The notes: a model not told the origin generated them from the letters alone. Numbered from the stretch's first letter, positions 52,841-62,341 are shown. The stretch is 64,000 nucleotides of DNA from Pseudarthrobacter sp. NamE2 (GCF_005796205.1 NZ_VAHN01000001.1:62001-126000); one strand, 5' to 3'. Translations and numbers: made by a program.

Positions 52841-53676
52841 GCTTGTACCGAAACCTCCGACGGCGAAGCCTGCACGATGGTTTTGGCAGTTGCCACGGCT
52901 ATGCCCAGTGCGTCCATAGGATTCCGTCCGAGAATCCCGGTGATGTCGGTTTCGGTCCCTTCGAGGAATCCATGGCTTGCCGCGGAATGGATGGAGAGCA
53001 GCATCGCCGGCTGGAAGGGCAGTAGTCCTGCACAGTCCAAAGCCTGCCGCAGTTCGCCAAGGTTGCCTGGCCGGTATTCCGCCCCCAGCTCGTCCGCGAG
53101 GTCTTGGGCCGTGACGACCCTGTCTCCGACGAGATTGTAGGTTTTGCCCTGGTGCTTGTCGGGGTTCCGGGCGATGATGGCTGCTGCTTCGGCCAGGTCT
53201 TTGCTGGCGACCGCGGCGACGCCGCCCTGTCCGAGGGGTGCGGTAATCAGCCCTTCCCGTGGGGCAAGGAGCTGGCCGATCAGCTCGGCGTAGAGACCGT
53301 TCCTCAGAATCGTCCATTGAGCTTTTCCACTGCGGAGCCGGTTCTCTGTCCAGCGGTGGGCCAGCGCGAATCCCAGATGGTCGCCGGCATCGGTGAGGCT
53401 CGTGTACACGATGTGCCCAACTCCGTCACGTTCGGCCGCCTCAATAGCGTTCCCGTGACGACTGATGACGACGTCGTCTTCCTCCGCCCCCGCTGACACC
53501 AGGACCAGGGTTTCCACGCCTCGAAAGTTGATCGTCCCGGGGAGGTCGAAGTCCATGTACTGGAACTGGCCGCCGCTGGGATTGCGGGTCGCTCCGGTTG
53601 CAGGTGCTCCGGCCCGGGTGAGGTGTTCCAGGACGGACTGGGCGAGATGGCCGGAGGCTCCGGTAACAAGGATCAT
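52837..53676 (-). CDS. NAD(P)-binding NmrA-like / QorB-like oxidoreductase
   Basis: 279 residues. Rossmann motif ILVTGASGHLAQSVLEHL at the N terminus, GVGHIVYTSLTDAG, ILRNGLYAELIG, and QGKTYNLVGDRVVTAQDLA. This is the atypical short-chain fold of NmrA and of the quinone oxidoreductase QorB. Divergent from an HxlR-type regulator, a frequent arrangement for qorB-like genes controlled by redox or electrophile stress. Confidence 0.9.
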   Translation of the reverse strand: MILVTGASGHLAQSVLEHLTRAGAPATGATRNPSGGQFQYMDFDLPGTINFRGVETLVLVSAGAEEDDVVISRHGNAIEAAERDGVGHIVYTSLTDAGDHLGFALAHRWTENRLRSGKAQWTILRNGLYAELIGQLLAPREGLITAPLGQGGVAAVASKDLAEAAAIIARNPDKHQGKTYNLVGDRVVTAQDLADELGAEYRPGNLGELRQALDCAGLLPFQPAMLLSIHSAASHGFLEGTETDITGILGRNPMDALGIAVATAKTIVQASPSEVSVQA

Positions 53677-53756
53677 GCGTGCTCATTTCAGTGGTACTTT
53701 TCGGTAACTAGACCCATCTTTCGTAACCGGCCGAGGGCCCACAAGGAGGCACTTTG

Positions 53757-54170
53757 GTGTTAGGCAGTCACATGGAAGTAACCCCTGTCATGGAACCCTG
53801 CGGCGAAGCCAGCCACCCGGACTGTGGGATCCGCGATGTTTTGGACCGGATCGGGGATAAATGGTCGGTGCTGGTCATTGTGGAATTGGCCTCCGGCGTC
53901 AGGCGCTTTCGGGAGCTTCAGCGGGCCATTGATGGGATTTCGCAGCGCATGCTGACCCTTACGGTAAGGCGCCTTGAACGAGATGGGCTGGTCACCCGCA
54001 CGGTTTATCCCACTGTGCCGGCCCAGGTCACCTACGAGCTCACCGAGCGTGGGAGCAGTCTCACTCTGCTGGTCAAACAGTTGGCGGACTGGTCTCTGGA
54101 ACACAAAGACGCCATCGGCGCCTCCCGCGAGCTTTACGATCGCCAGAACCCGGAGCAAGCGATCCGCTGA
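53757..54170 (+). CDS. HxlR-family regulator
   Basis: 137 residues. HxlR signature: CGIRDVLDRIGDKWSVLVIVEL, RRFRELQRAIDGISQRMLTLTVRRLERDG (quoted in part), VTYELTERGSSL. Two N-terminal cysteines (EPCGEASHPDCGIRD) could act as a redox switch, as in QorR/HypR-type members. The start is GTG 53757, seven bases after AAGGAGG; TTG 53754 and ATG 53772 are alternatives. The gap to the NmrA-like gene holds two similar elements, TTTTCGGTAAC and TTTCGTAAC, possible operators. Confidence 0.88.
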   Translation: MLGSHMEVTPVMEPCGEASHPDCGIRDVLDRIGDKWSVLVIVELASGVRRFRELQRAIDGISQRMLTLTVRRLERDGLVTRTVYPTVPAQVTYELTERGSSLTLLVKQLADWSLEHKDAIGASRELYDRQNPEQAIR

Positions 54171-54301
54171 CCCACGGCGGCTCAAAACGTCCACCCGCTC
54201 TGTCGGTCACATTCGGTTCAAGGGATCTTCGACGGCCGTCCGGCTACGCTGGGTCCACTACGTGTTCGTCACGTGGCCTGGGAGCAGCGGGCAGGGTCGT
54301 A

Positions 54302-54667
54302 ATGAGCTGGCGCCAAAGCAGCGCCGGCCCAGAAGGTGATTGGCGCCGGCCAGACGACCGGAGGTACGACGATGACGCACGACCAGCATTCAGAGACCTG
54401 GGGCGATCAGCCTTGGTAAGTTCCGAACCTGTGCAGAAGAGGCGCTACCGGAACCGGGTCCGTCACCCGAGGTTCGACATCGGACAGCACGTTCGCTACT
54501 CGGAGGGTCCGGAGTCCGGTACCGGAGTAGTCGAAGCTGCCACCGATGACTGGGCCATCGTTTGGCTGTGGACCGACTGCGGGAAGGGGCGCAGGATGCT
54601 CCTTCAGGGCATGGGCGCCATCGTTGCACCCATTGACGAAGGTGCGGGCAAAGCGGTTTCTGATTGA
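54302..54667 (+). CDS. Hypothetical protein, doubtful
   Basis: An open frame of 121 codons. The second half (HPRFDIGQHVRYSEG, ATDDWAIVWLWTDCGKG) reads like a small beta-barrel protein, whereas the first half is Arg/Asp-rich and may be untranslated. An alternative ATG at 54371 with GGAGG upstream opens only a 15-codon frame. I assign no function. Confidence 0.35.
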   Translation: MSWRQSSAGPEGDWRRPDDRRYDDDARPAFRDLGRSALVSSEPVQKRRYRNRVRHPRFDIGQHVRYSEGPESGTGVVEAATDDWAIVWLWTDCGKGRRMLLQGMGAIVAPIDEGAGKAVSD

Positions 54668-54772
54668 CGAGCCTCACGGCGGCCACTAATCATGCAAGCC
54701 AGGACCGCCGCTGTGCCCCCTACGCATGCCTACCGGTGAAGGACCATTCCGGGCGAACGATAGGCTGGCAGG

Positions 54773-55691
54773 ATGACGTTGGGGACGCGGCGGAGCCGCT
54801 TGTGCACATCAAAGACTTCCGGATGGATTTTGGGGACACCAGGGTCATCAAGGAGCTGTCCTTCGATGTTGGGGAGACCTTCGGTTTCCTGGGGTCGAAC
54901 GGGTCCGGGAAGACCACGACCTGCGGGCGCTGCTGGGCATTTACCAGCCCACTGCGGGCACCCTGCACATTTGCGGTAAGGTCTTCGAACCGCGGGACGG
55001 TGCCCGGCTCGGGTACCTGCCGGAGGAGCGCGGCCTGTACAAGAAGGAAGCCGTCCTGGACGTGATGGTCTACTTCGGCCGGCTCAAAGGGCTGTCCAAG
55101 GCGGCGGCCAAGTCCTGGTCAATGGACTACCTGGAGCGGGTTGGGTTGGCCGACAAGGCAGCGGTGCGGCTGGATAAGCTCTCCGGCGGCCAGCAGCAGA
55201 AAGTCCAGCTGGGCGTGACCATTATGAACGACCCGGAGCTCCTCATCCTGGACGAGCCGACCAAGGGTTTTAACCCGGTGAACCGGCGCCTGCTGATGGA
55301 CATCATCGAGGAGCAGAAACTGGTTGGCGCGACCGTCATCATGGTCACCCACCAGATGGAGGAAGTGGAGCGGCTCTGCGACCGGGTCATCCTGCTCAAG
55401 GACGGCACCGCCCGCGCCTACGGGACCGTCGCGGAGGTGCAGGAGCAGTTCGGCGGAAGCGTCTACTGGGTCAGCTACGAAGGCATCCTGCCCGCTTCCG
55501 GCCTCTACGACATTGTCACCGACGCCGGTGGGAAGGCGGAGCTCGCCCCGCGGGCAGGTGCCACCGAGGCGGCGGTCCTTCGAGAGCTGATCGAAGCTGG
55601 CGTCTCCGTGCGATCCTTCACCACCGCGCGGGTCTCCCTGGAGGAGATCTTCATCCAGGTCTACGGCGAACAGCAGATGGCAGAGGTCTAG
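54773..55691 (+). pseudogene. ABC transporter ATP-binding protein (NatA-like), frameshifted
   Basis: Pieces of an ABC-2 exporter ATPase in two frames. The first carries VHIKDFRMDFGDTRVI and Walker A GSNGSGKTTT; the second, from about 54918, carries KLSGGQQQKVQLGV (signature), LLILDEPTKGFNPVN (Walker B) and VIMVTHQMEE (H-loop). Restoring one C near 54917-54922 (ACGACC to ACGACCC) joins them; another single base seems missing near 54783, just after the likely ATG 54773. The region before Walker A (SFDVGETFGF) looks two residues short, and the D-loop has Asn for the usual Asp. Either a decayed gene or a sequencing artefact. Its permease follows 2 bp later. Confidence 0.82.
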
Positions 55692-55693
55692 CA

Positions 55694-56956
55694 ATGGCAC
55701 TTTCACAGCACAACCTGGGCACCGTCGTGGCGTTCGAATTTATGCGGACCATCAAGAAGAAGGGCTTCGTGGTCGCCACCCTGGCGATCCCCGTTGTCCT
55801 GGTGTTCGTCTTCGCCCTGATCTTCGCGTCCAACTCCAGGACCGAGGCCAGCGCCGACGCTCAGAAGAACTTGGAGCTGTCCTTCACGTACACGGACGCC
55901 TCCGGCATCCTCCCGCCGCAGATGGCCCAGGCCGCCGGCGGCAAGTCAACCGGGGATCCGGATACCGCCCTGGCCGCGGTCAAGGACGGGACCAGCGAGT
56001 CGTACTTCGCCTACCCGAAAGACCCGGCCGCCGAACCGGTGAAGGTCTACGGGGCCGATATGGGGGTGTTCGAGAACGGCAAGTATGAGGCAGTGGCCAA
56101 GCAGCTGCTCACTGCCGCCGCGCAGGCCCAGGTCAACAACCCGCAGCTGACGGCGGCCCTGGCCGGGGGAGTGGCCTTCGAGTCCGAGACCTTCAAGGAC
56201 GGGAAAGCCTCCGGCGGAGTCGGCTCGGTCATCCCGCCGATGCTGTTCCTGATCGTCTTCTACATCTCGATGATCTTGCTCTCCAACCAGATGCTGAACT
56301 CCACCCTGGAGGAGAAGGAGAACCGGGTCACCGAAATGATCCTGACAACCCTGAACCCGACCACGTTGATCACCGGGAAGATCATCTCCCTGTTCGCCGT
56401 CGGTCTCGTCCAGATGCTCGTGTTCCTTGCCCCGATCGCGGCTGGCTACCCGTTCCTCCGCGACTCCCTGGCACTGCCCGACCCGGACCTGTCCACCCTC
56501 GTGTTCGAGCCCGTACCCCTGATCGTCGGAGCCCTGCTGCTGCTGGGTGGATTTAGCCTGTTCACCGGGGTGCTGGTCGCCATCGGCGCCATCATGCCCA
56601 CAGCCAAGGAAGCCGGGACCATCTTCGGCCCGCTCATGGCCGCGATGTTCATCCCCTTCTACGCCCACAGCCTGATCATCTCCCTCCCGAAATCCCTCAT
56701 CGTGCAGGTCTTCACCTACTTCCCGCTGACCTCCCCGGTCACCGCCATGCTCCGCAACGGCTTCGGCACCCTCAGCACGGTCGAGGCCGCCATCGTCATC
56801 GCCGAACTGTTCATCGTCGGGCTCCTCATCGTCCGCCTCGCCGTCCACCTCTTCCGGTACGGGTCCATCGAATACGGCAAGAAGCTCTCCATCGCCGGGA
56901 CCTTCCGGCGCAAAAAACTGGCCGCCAAATGCCGAACAATCTCTACCCAGCCATGA
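55694..56956 (+). CDS. ABC-2 type permease (NatB-like)
   Basis: 420 residues. One N-terminal membrane helix (GFVVATLAIPVVLVFVFALIF), a large external domain to about residue 180, and then five or six helices beginning IPPMLFLIVFYISMILLSNQ, with the conserved LEEKENRVTEMILTTLNPT. Partner of the frameshifted ATPase just upstream; NatAB-like pairs export sodium or hydrophobic compounds, and the substrate here is unknown. The frame is intact. Confidence 0.9.
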   Translation: MALSQHNLGTVVAFEFMRTIKKKGFVVATLAIPVVLVFVFALIFASNSRTEASADAQKNLELSFTYTDASGILPPQMAQAAGGKSTGDPDTALAAVKDGTSESYFAYPKDPAAEPVKVYGADMGVFENGKYEAVAKQLLTAAAQAQVNNPQLTAALAGGVAFESETFKDGKASGGVGSVIPPMLFLIVFYISMILLSNQMLNSTLEEKENRVTEMILTTLNPTTLITGKIISLFAVGLVQMLVFLAPIAAGYPFLRDSLALPDPDLSTLVFEPVPLIVGALLLLGGFSLFTGVLVAIGAIMPTAKEAGTIFGPLMAAMFIPFYAHSLIISLPKSLIVQVFTYFPLTSPVTAMLRNGFGTLSTVEAAIVIAELFIVGLLIVRLAVHLFRYGSIEYGKKLSIAGTFRRKKLAAKCRTISTQP

Positions 56957-56990
56957 CCGCTCGCGCGAATAAACAAGAGGTGATGAAGGA

Positions 56991-57251
56991 ATGACTGCGC
57001 AAATGCCGATTGCTGTCCGGGCCACTGCAATGTGGAAGACACGTCGTTGGTTAAAGAGCCGGTACCGCAGCATCCGCTATGACGTGCGTTTCGCGGACGG
57101 GCGCGAGGAACATGGCGTCGATTTGAACGCTGTTCTCCAAGGGGCGCGCTTCCCCGCTGATTATTGGTCAACGGTCCAGGGTGCCGGCCGAGCATGTCCG
57201 GAAGAAGGCACAGGGGCGTGGGTGGACTATCCCTTCGGCCGTCCACTCTGA
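56991..57251 (+). CDS. Small hypothetical protein
   Basis: 86 residues, basic N terminus (TAMWKTRRWLKSRYRSIRYDVRF quoted in part), then DGREEHGVDLNAVLQGARFP. GAGGTGATGAAGGA precedes the ATG, and the frame is compact and uses the genome's codon preference. No family recognised. Confidence 0.5.
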   Translation: MTAQMPIAVRATAMWKTRRWLKSRYRSIRYDVRFADGREEHGVDLNAVLQGARFPADYWSTVQGAGRACPEEGTGAWVDYPFGRPL

Positions 57252-57342
57252 CCAAGCCGGGGGTGTCTGGGGCCTCTCGGCCGGTAACCGCGCCGTAGGG
57301 CCTTCGGCTGGCCGATGAAGGACGTGATTGGGAGAAGACCAG

Positions 57343-57642
57343 ATGAAGTGCTCACTTGAGACAAGGCGCCGCTGGACCAGGACCATTGCGTGGATCCTGC
57401 TCGTCATCGCCTCGATGGCCCTGATCGCCTACGGGATCGTGCGCGTCGACTGGCACGTCTGGCTGCCGACCCCCGCCGAGCAGGAGGAGTCGCGGATTGG
57501 CAGCCGCTACATCTACGCCGGGTGTGCGCTGTCCGTCACGGCCGCCGTCTGGTCGCATATCCGGGGCAACCAGGTCTGGGTGAGCGTCTGCGTTGGCCTG
57601 CCAGGGCTCCTCGTCGGCTGGGCGACGCTGCACCAGCCCTAG
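57343..57642 (+). CDS. Small membrane protein of unknown function
   Basis: 99 residues from ATG 57343 (GGGAGA upstream). Two hydrophobic segments, TIAWILLVIASMALIAYGI and VWVSVCVGLPGLLVGWATL, with a short middle segment (YIYAGCALSVTAAVWSHI) that may be a third helix. No family recognised. Confidence 0.55.
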   Translation: MKCSLETRRRWTRTIAWILLVIASMALIAYGIVRVDWHVWLPTPAEQEESRIGSRYIYAGCALSVTAAVWSHIRGNQVWVSVCVGLPGLLVGWATLHQP

Positions 57643-57828
57643 GTCTTCTGCGCCACATGGCCGCCGTCGTGTCGTTCCCCTTGGCCCTCGCCGCCATCGC
57701 CGAGGTCCACCGCGTGCGGGGACGCCGGCAAAGAGGGACTAGAAGGCTTATCCGGCGGTTCACCGATACTGGTCCCGGCCCGTGCCGTACACGTATGATG
57801 CGATTACATTACCGATAGAAAAACCCCC

Positions 57829-58629
57829 GTGAAGCAGAATATTATCGCCCGCGTTGCCCAGCTCGCCAAGGCCAACCTGAACGCCCTCCCGGACTCCGCG
57901 GAGGACCCGCAGAAGATGCTGGACCAGATGGTCCGCGACTATTCCGAGAACATCCGCGAAGCCGAAGCAGCTGTTGCCACCACGATTGGCAACCTCCGGA
58001 TGGCCGAGGACGACTACGCCCGGGCCGTGAACGACGCAACCACCTGGGGCAACAAGGCCATTGCCGCGTCCCGCAAGGCCGACGAGTTCCGGTCCGCCGG
58101 AAACAGTGCGGACGCTGACAAATCCGATGCCCTTGCCCGGGTGGCCCTGGGCCGGCAGATTACCGCAGAATCCACCGCCAAGGCCCAGGAACCGAGCCTG
58201 GCCGCACAGAATCAGGTCGTTGACCAGCTTGAAACGGGCTGGACCAGATGCGGAGCAAACTCGGCGAGCTGACCGACAAGCGCAACGAGCTGGTCAACCG
58301 TTGCCGCGTTGCCGCCACCCAGTCCCAGATGAACGACGCCCTGAAGGCTCTTGCCGCCGGGGACCCGACCTCGGCCATTGGCCGGTACGAGGCGAACATC
58401 CGCCGCCAGGAAGCCACGGTCCGCGGCCAGCAGGAACTCGCGGCATCATCCCTGGAGGCCCAGTTCGCCTATGGAAGACCTCTGCGAGCAGATCGAAGTG
58501 GAAGCACGGCTCGCCGCCCTCAAGTCCATCGACCGGAAGGCCCATCGACTCCTAAGCCCCCTCGAAGGCCCTGGGCCAACACCGGTCCGGGACCTTTGGC
58601 GTTCCTTCAGGCGGGGACGTCCAGAATAA
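57829..58629 (+). pseudogene. PspA/IM30-family protein, two frame breaks
   Basis: Membrane-stress coiled-coil protein of the PspA/IM30 family in three reading frames. The first (57829 to about 58237) has ARVAQLAKANLNALPDSAED and the long helix QKMLDQMVRDYSENIREAEA. The second (from about 58238) has LGELTDKRNELVNRCRVAA. The third (about 58470-58629) has EDLCEQIEVEARLAALKS. A lost C in GGGC(C)TGG near 58235 explains the first break; the second is near 58470. GTG 57829 is the start. As it stands the gene cannot give a full-length protein. Confidence 0.8.
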
Positions 58630-58742
58630 TCTTCGCTACGAAACTTTTTTCGGGCCCGTGACACCCGGCTCCTGCCTAGGTAGCTTTGACCTACTCGTGG
58701 TTGAGCAGTCGGCCGGCTTGGCACCTAAAGGGAGCCCCGATC

Positions 58743-59006
58743 TTGAACGGCACTGACTACTCCCATTCAAAAGACACAACGCTCGGCCTGACATCATCTG
58801 GCAAAATCTTCAGGTCATTCCACTGCTGGTCCGCAGTGCCGGTATCCGACCTCCTCCGGCTACGGCACGCGGTTGGGCGCACCCCCGCATCAACGGCGGC
58901 AACAAATGAGCTCCTCCATCTCGTCGACGCAGAACTCACACGCCGCTCATCATCGACCGGCGGCATCATCCCGCCACCAGAAGGACACCCCCCGGAAGCG
59001 GGCTAA
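58743..59006 (+). CDS. Hypothetical protein, low support
   Basis: An open frame preceded by AGGGAG and starting at TTG 58743. The part LLRLRHAVGRTPASTAATNELLHLVDAEL could be a short helical protein. Composition is not decisive and no family is recognised. It may equally be non-coding. Confidence 0.25.
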   Translation: MNGTDYSHSKDTTLGLTSSGKIFRSFHCWSAVPVSDLLRLRHAVGRTPASTAATNELLHLVDAELTRRSSSTGGIIPPPEGHPPEAG

Positions 59007-59070
59007 ACCCTCTGCTGCGCCAACGATGCGCGACAGCAGGGAAGGCGGTCCTGGAGGGGTGGGGCCGCCG

Positions 59071-59172
59071 CCGTGGGCCGGTGCCAGCCGTTTGGGGGAC
59101 CGGCCCACGGTCGTGCATGGGACATCGCGGAGAAGGTGCCGCAAGTCCTATTAGGGGCGTGCGGCACCTTCT
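59071..59172. terminator. Two consecutive strong hairpins
   Basis: CCGTGGGCCGGT (59071-59082 with 59099-59110) and AGAAGGTGCCGCA (59131-59143 with 59160-59172), both perfect stems with 16-nt loops, lie just beyond the 3' end of the AMIN-like gene on the minus strand. No clear T-run follows either. They probably terminate that gene or protect its mRNA. Confidence 0.6.
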
Positions 59173-59181
59173 TGGATTCCG

Positions 59182-59730
59182 TCACCAGCGGTGGGCAACG
59201 TCCACTATCAGCCGGGAGCCTGCCCCTGGCCCGTCCAGAGTCAAGACCCTGAAGGGCAGCCGGGCACGGACGCCCAGGCCGATGCTGGTGGAGCCCTCGA
59301 AGCTTCCGGCGTAGACCACTTGCCGGAAGGTCTGGTAGCCGGCCACGTTGGACAGCTCGGCCTTCGCGGCCGGGTTGTAGGTGAGGTTGCCGTTGTTGTC
59401 ATACGAGGGTGCGTTCACGGTGATCTGCAGCCGTGCGTTGCCGTACACCGGGATCGTGAAGCCGGAGCCGTCCTGGATGATTTCCGGGACGTACCGGACC
59501 GTGTAGCCCTTCACGGGGCCGTTGAGGTCAACCACCAGCCGGTCGAAGCAGGGTTGCTGCCCGGTGCGGACGTTGGTGACAGATGCGGAGCTCATCCCGG
59601 GCGCGGTTTTAGCCAGGGATCCCCATTCGAGACCGCAATACGAGGTGGCAGCCGAAGCGGGCCCCGGTGCCACGATGCCCAGCCCAACGACTGCGAGGAG
59701 CGCGGTGAGCCAGAGTAGGAGTTTTTTCAT
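59182..59730 (-). CDS. Secreted protein with an AMIN-like domain
   Basis: 182 residues. Signal peptide KKLLLWLTALLAVVGLGIVA with AxA cleavage near GPASAATSY. The mature part matches the AMIN-like domain found in actinobacterial cell-wall proteins: CFDRLVVDLNGPVKGYTVRY, DGSGFTIPVYGNARLQITV, and FRVLTLDGPGAGSRLIVDVA at the end. Two cysteines (C32-region YCGLEW and QPCFDR) may be paired. An ATG three codons upstream (59739) is also possible. Confidence 0.85.
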   Translation of the reverse strand: MKKLLLWLTALLAVVGLGIVAPGPASAATSYCGLEWGSLAKTAPGMSSASVTNVRTGQQPCFDRLVVDLNGPVKGYTVRYVPEIIQDGSGFTIPVYGNARLQITVNAPSYDNNGNLTYNPAAKAELSNVAGYQTFRQVVYAGSFEGSTSIGLGVRARLPFRVLTLDGPGAGSRLIVDVAHRW

Positions 59731-59998
59731 TGGTGCCATCCAAGAGGGGAGTGGTGTGGTTGGACAGCTCAAGATTAGGGATCACGCACACAGGAAACGA
59801 GGTCTGTTGCCGCTTCTAGGCGGAACCGTAAAGAACGCACCGGCCGGGTCACACGCCAGTAAATCCCAGGGCTTCTGAGCGCCATTCTTGACCGTTTCGG
59901 TGCCGTTTCTGAACCCCGCCGTTATTCGGGTAACGAGGCCAGGAATAAGGATAGGAGCCGGAATGACGGTGAGGGCCCGCAGTGTCCGCGGCGAGCTT

Positions 59999-60490
59999 TT
60001 AGACGATCAGCCCGTGACGCTCGACCAACGGCATGGTCGCGTCGAAGTCCACCTCGGCGCCATACTCGGCCGCGAGGGCGGGAAGGGTCTCCGGGGAGTA
60101 TTCCCCGCCGGGTTCGGCAAGCCGGCGGAACAGTGCTTCAATGCCGCCCGGAACGATGATCTCAAGCACGCGCAGTTCATCCTCGCCGGCATTCCAGAAG
60201 GTGTGCCAGCGCCCCCGCGGCTTGGCCACCAGGTCGCCCGGCCCTGCCGTCACCTCGATGCCCTCCTCGATCACACCCAGCGTCCCGGCCAGCACGAACG
60301 AGTATTCGTCTTCGCGGCCATGGCGGTGCATGGGCGCGGCCAGCATCCTTGGTCCGAGCACGTGTTCGACCAGTGCAACCCTGCCGGCGGAAGCCGCGCT
60401 CTCAAGAAGGTACCTGTCCAAGAACCCTGGTTCTCCAGTGGCCTCGGCTTCATCTGCACGGACAACGTGAGGGCCAGACGGCGTATCCAT
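59999..60490 (-). CDS. Cupin-domain protein
   Basis: 163 residues. One cupin barrel with APMHRHGREDEYSFVLAGTL (metal ligands His, His, Glu) and GDLVAKPRGRWHTFWNAGED (third His). Function not assignable; small stand-alone cupins of this kind bind a metal and act as isomerases, oxygenases or sensors. The 268-bp gap to its left (59731-59998) holds nothing recognisable. Confidence 0.85.
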   Translation of the reverse strand: MDTPSGPHVVRADEAEATGEPGFLDRYLLESAASAGRVALVEHVLGPRMLAAPMHRHGREDEYSFVLAGTLGVIEEGIEVTAGPGDLVAKPRGRWHTFWNAGEDELRVLEIIVPGGIEALFRRLAEPGGEYSPETLPALAAEYGAEVDFDATMPLVERHGLIV

Positions 60491-60586
60491 ACCGCCATCG
60501 TAGGACCATGGAATCCGTGTGGGTACTCAGAAATTCGAACAGGATCTGCCATATTGGTGCCAGCACACCGGCAACCGGAAGGACCG

Positions 60587-60985
60587 ATGGGCGCATGGGG
60601 CTACCTGCCGTTTGAAAACGACGACGCACTGGACTGGCTGGACGAGCTCGAAGGCGGCGGAGCGGACGTCGTCCGCGGGGCTTTGGCCAAAGCGAATAAC
60701 GGCTACGTTGAAGCTTCTGAGGGTAGCGTCGCCATCGCGGCCGCCGACATCACTGCAGCCTGCCAGGGCGATCCGGCTGCGGAGCTGCCTGAGAACGTCG
60801 TCGACTGGGTGACCACGCACGGGGCAGAGATCACTGCCGAGGATGTGGAGCTCGCCCTGGAGGCCGTCGAACGGGTAGCGGGGGAGAAGTCCGAGCTGGC
60901 CGAGCTGTGGGATGACGCCGACGAACCCGGATGGCGCGAATTTCTCGAAGACCTTACGGAACGGCTGCGTGCGGCGCTGCGGTAG
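60587..60985 (+). CDS. DUF4259 family protein
   Basis: 132 residues from ATG 60587, preceded by GGAAGGACCG. The opening MGAWGYLPFENDDALDWLDEL is the DUF4259 signature; the rest is acidic and helical. Function unknown. A longer upstream frame is non-coding. Confidence 0.88.
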   Translation: MGAWGYLPFENDDALDWLDELEGGGADVVRGALAKANNGYVEASEGSVAIAAADITAACQGDPAAELPENVVDWVTTHGAEITAEDVELALEAVERVAGEKSELAELWDDADEPGWREFLEDLTERLRAALR

Positions 60986-61062
60986 CAGTGACTCGCGGGG
61001 TCAGCTGATGCTTGCGATGCATCAGCCCCCACTGTGGATCCGGGTGTGGTGAATCCTCTGGG

Positions 61063-61491
61063 TCAAGGGGCTGGTCGCTGCGGGGGTGCGAACAACTCTT
61101 TGAGGTTCTCGCTGACGTCCGTGAGCTCTTCCCCCGGGTCGAGCGTCAGCTTGCCGCGTACTGACCAGATGTCGTGGAGTGAGGGATCCTGAAGTGTGAA
61201 GGCTAGCTCGACATGACTCCCCGTGTGGGCAGCCTCCAACAACAGGTCCCCCTCAACGGATTCGTACCTCTTTGGTCCGCTCCAGCCACGCCAGTTCACG
61301 GCAAGGTCAGCGAAGAAGCCTGCCAGATCTGCGAACCCATTCCCGTAGTGGGCCACCATCCCGCGGCGGGCCGTGAGATCCTTCAGCTCCGCGGTTACGA
61401 CCATGCTGAGCACCTGGCCGTCCCGGCTGCGCTGTAGGTCCCCAAACATCAACCTGTCCCGGCGGCTCACCTCGACCTTGTCTGTCCCCAT
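61063..61491 (-). CDS. DUF6228-like protein
   Basis: 142 residues starting at ATG 61491, which overlaps the stop codon of the small upstream frame (TGATG). Contains GFADLAGFFADLAVNWRGW and HVELAFTLQDPSLHDIWSVR, typical of an actinobacterial family with unknown function that resembles immunity-like proteins. I am fairly sure of the gene, less so of the family name. Confidence 0.7.
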   Translation of the reverse strand: MGTDKVEVSRRDRLMFGDLQRSRDGQVLSMVVTAELKDLTARRGMVAHYGNGFADLAGFFADLAVNWRGWSGPKRYESVEGDLLLEAAHTGSHVELAFTLQDPSLHDIWSVRGKLTLDPGEELTDVSENLKELFAPPQRPAP

Positions 61492-61656
61492 CAATTCAGC
61501 GAGCTGCTTTTCGGCGGGGCGACCCGCTTCAGCTCGGCGATCCGCAGCCGGAGGAAGATGATGGCCAACACCAGGGCGTAGACCGTCAGGGCGGCCACGA
61601 CGATCGTGAAGATCGCGTCAGGACGCCGATGAGGCCAAAGCTGGGCTCAGATTCAT
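61491..61656 (-). pseudogene. Small single-helix membrane protein, apparently frameshifted
   Basis: ATG 61656 (GGGGGT upstream) opens MNLSPALASSAS and stops, while another frame continues DAIFTIVVAALTVYALVLAI and IFLRLRIAELKR to a stop (61491-61493) that overlaps the next ATG. A one-base change near 61620 would join them into a peptide of about 55 residues with one membrane helix. The stop-start overlap supports it being a real upstream gene. Confidence 0.4.
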
Positions 61657-61733
61657 TACTACCCCCACATAGTTGTTGCTCCCTAGGCTACGCCAGCCGG
61701 GTATGACGAGCTCTGTCTGGGTAGTGTGAACAG

Positions 61734-62270
61734 ATGGACCTCTCCTCTGAGCTTCCCGCCGGCGTTCTGCTCCGGACGGTTAAGACATCGGATGCCGGGG
61801 CGTTGACAGCAGCCTTCCTGAGAAACCGGGAACACCTTGCGCCCTGGGAGCCCATCCGGCCTGACAAGTTCTACACGGTCCCCGGGCAGCAGGATGTTAT
61901 TGCCCGGCAGCGCCAGGAAGTCGCCGCCGGAACTGCCCTGCCGATGGTGCTGGTGCGGGATGGTGATGTCCTCGGCCTGCTCACACTCAGCTCGATCGTG
62001 CGCGGCGTGTTCCAGAACGCCCACCTTGGTTACTGGATCGACCACACTCTGCAAGGGGCGGGCATCATGACGGCGGCAGTCGCAGCCGCCACAGGTGTCG
62101 CCAAAGACAACCTGGGCCTGCACCGGATCGAGGCCGCCACCCTGGTACACAACACAGCGTCACAGCGGGTCTTGGAGAAGAACGGTTTTGAGCCCTACGG
62201 GACAGCCCGAGCCTATCTGCGGATCGCCGGGCTCTGGCAGGACCATCGCATATTCCAGCGGATCCTCTGA
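61734..62270 (+). CDS. GNAT acetyltransferase, RimJ/RimL type
   Basis: 178 residues. LRTVKTSDAGALTAAFLRNR, LGYWIDHTLQGAGIMTAAV (acetyl-CoA loop region) and LHRIEAATLVHNTASQRVLEKNGF (quoted in part) are the marks of the RimJ/RimL family, which acetylates N termini of ribosomal proteins or small amines. Start ATG 61734. Confidence 0.9.
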   Translation: MDLSSELPAGVLLRTVKTSDAGALTAAFLRNREHLAPWEPIRPDKFYTVPGQQDVIARQRQEVAAGTALPMVLVRDGDVLGLLTLSSIVRGVFQNAHLGYWIDHTLQGAGIMTAAVAAATGVAKDNLGLHRIEAATLVHNTASQRVLEKNGFEPYGTARAYLRIAGLWQDHRIFQRIL

Positions 62271-62299
62271 TACGAGGGCATGCCGAACGGCACGAAAGA

Positions 62300-62325
62300 G
62301 GCGCGCCCCATTCGCTGAGCGCGCC
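62300..62325. terminator. Bidirectional terminator between the GNAT and CsbD genes
   Basis: GGCGCGC (62300-62306) pairs with GCGCGCC (62319-62325), between convergent genes; A-rich on the left and TTCC on the right. Confidence 0.55.
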
Positions 62326-62341
62326 CTTCCCGTACTGCCAG

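Noticed and set aside
54371..54418. 15-codon frame starting at ATG 54371 with a good ribosome binding site
   Set aside because: Too short and without features; could be a leader peptide, but nothing downstream supports attenuation control.
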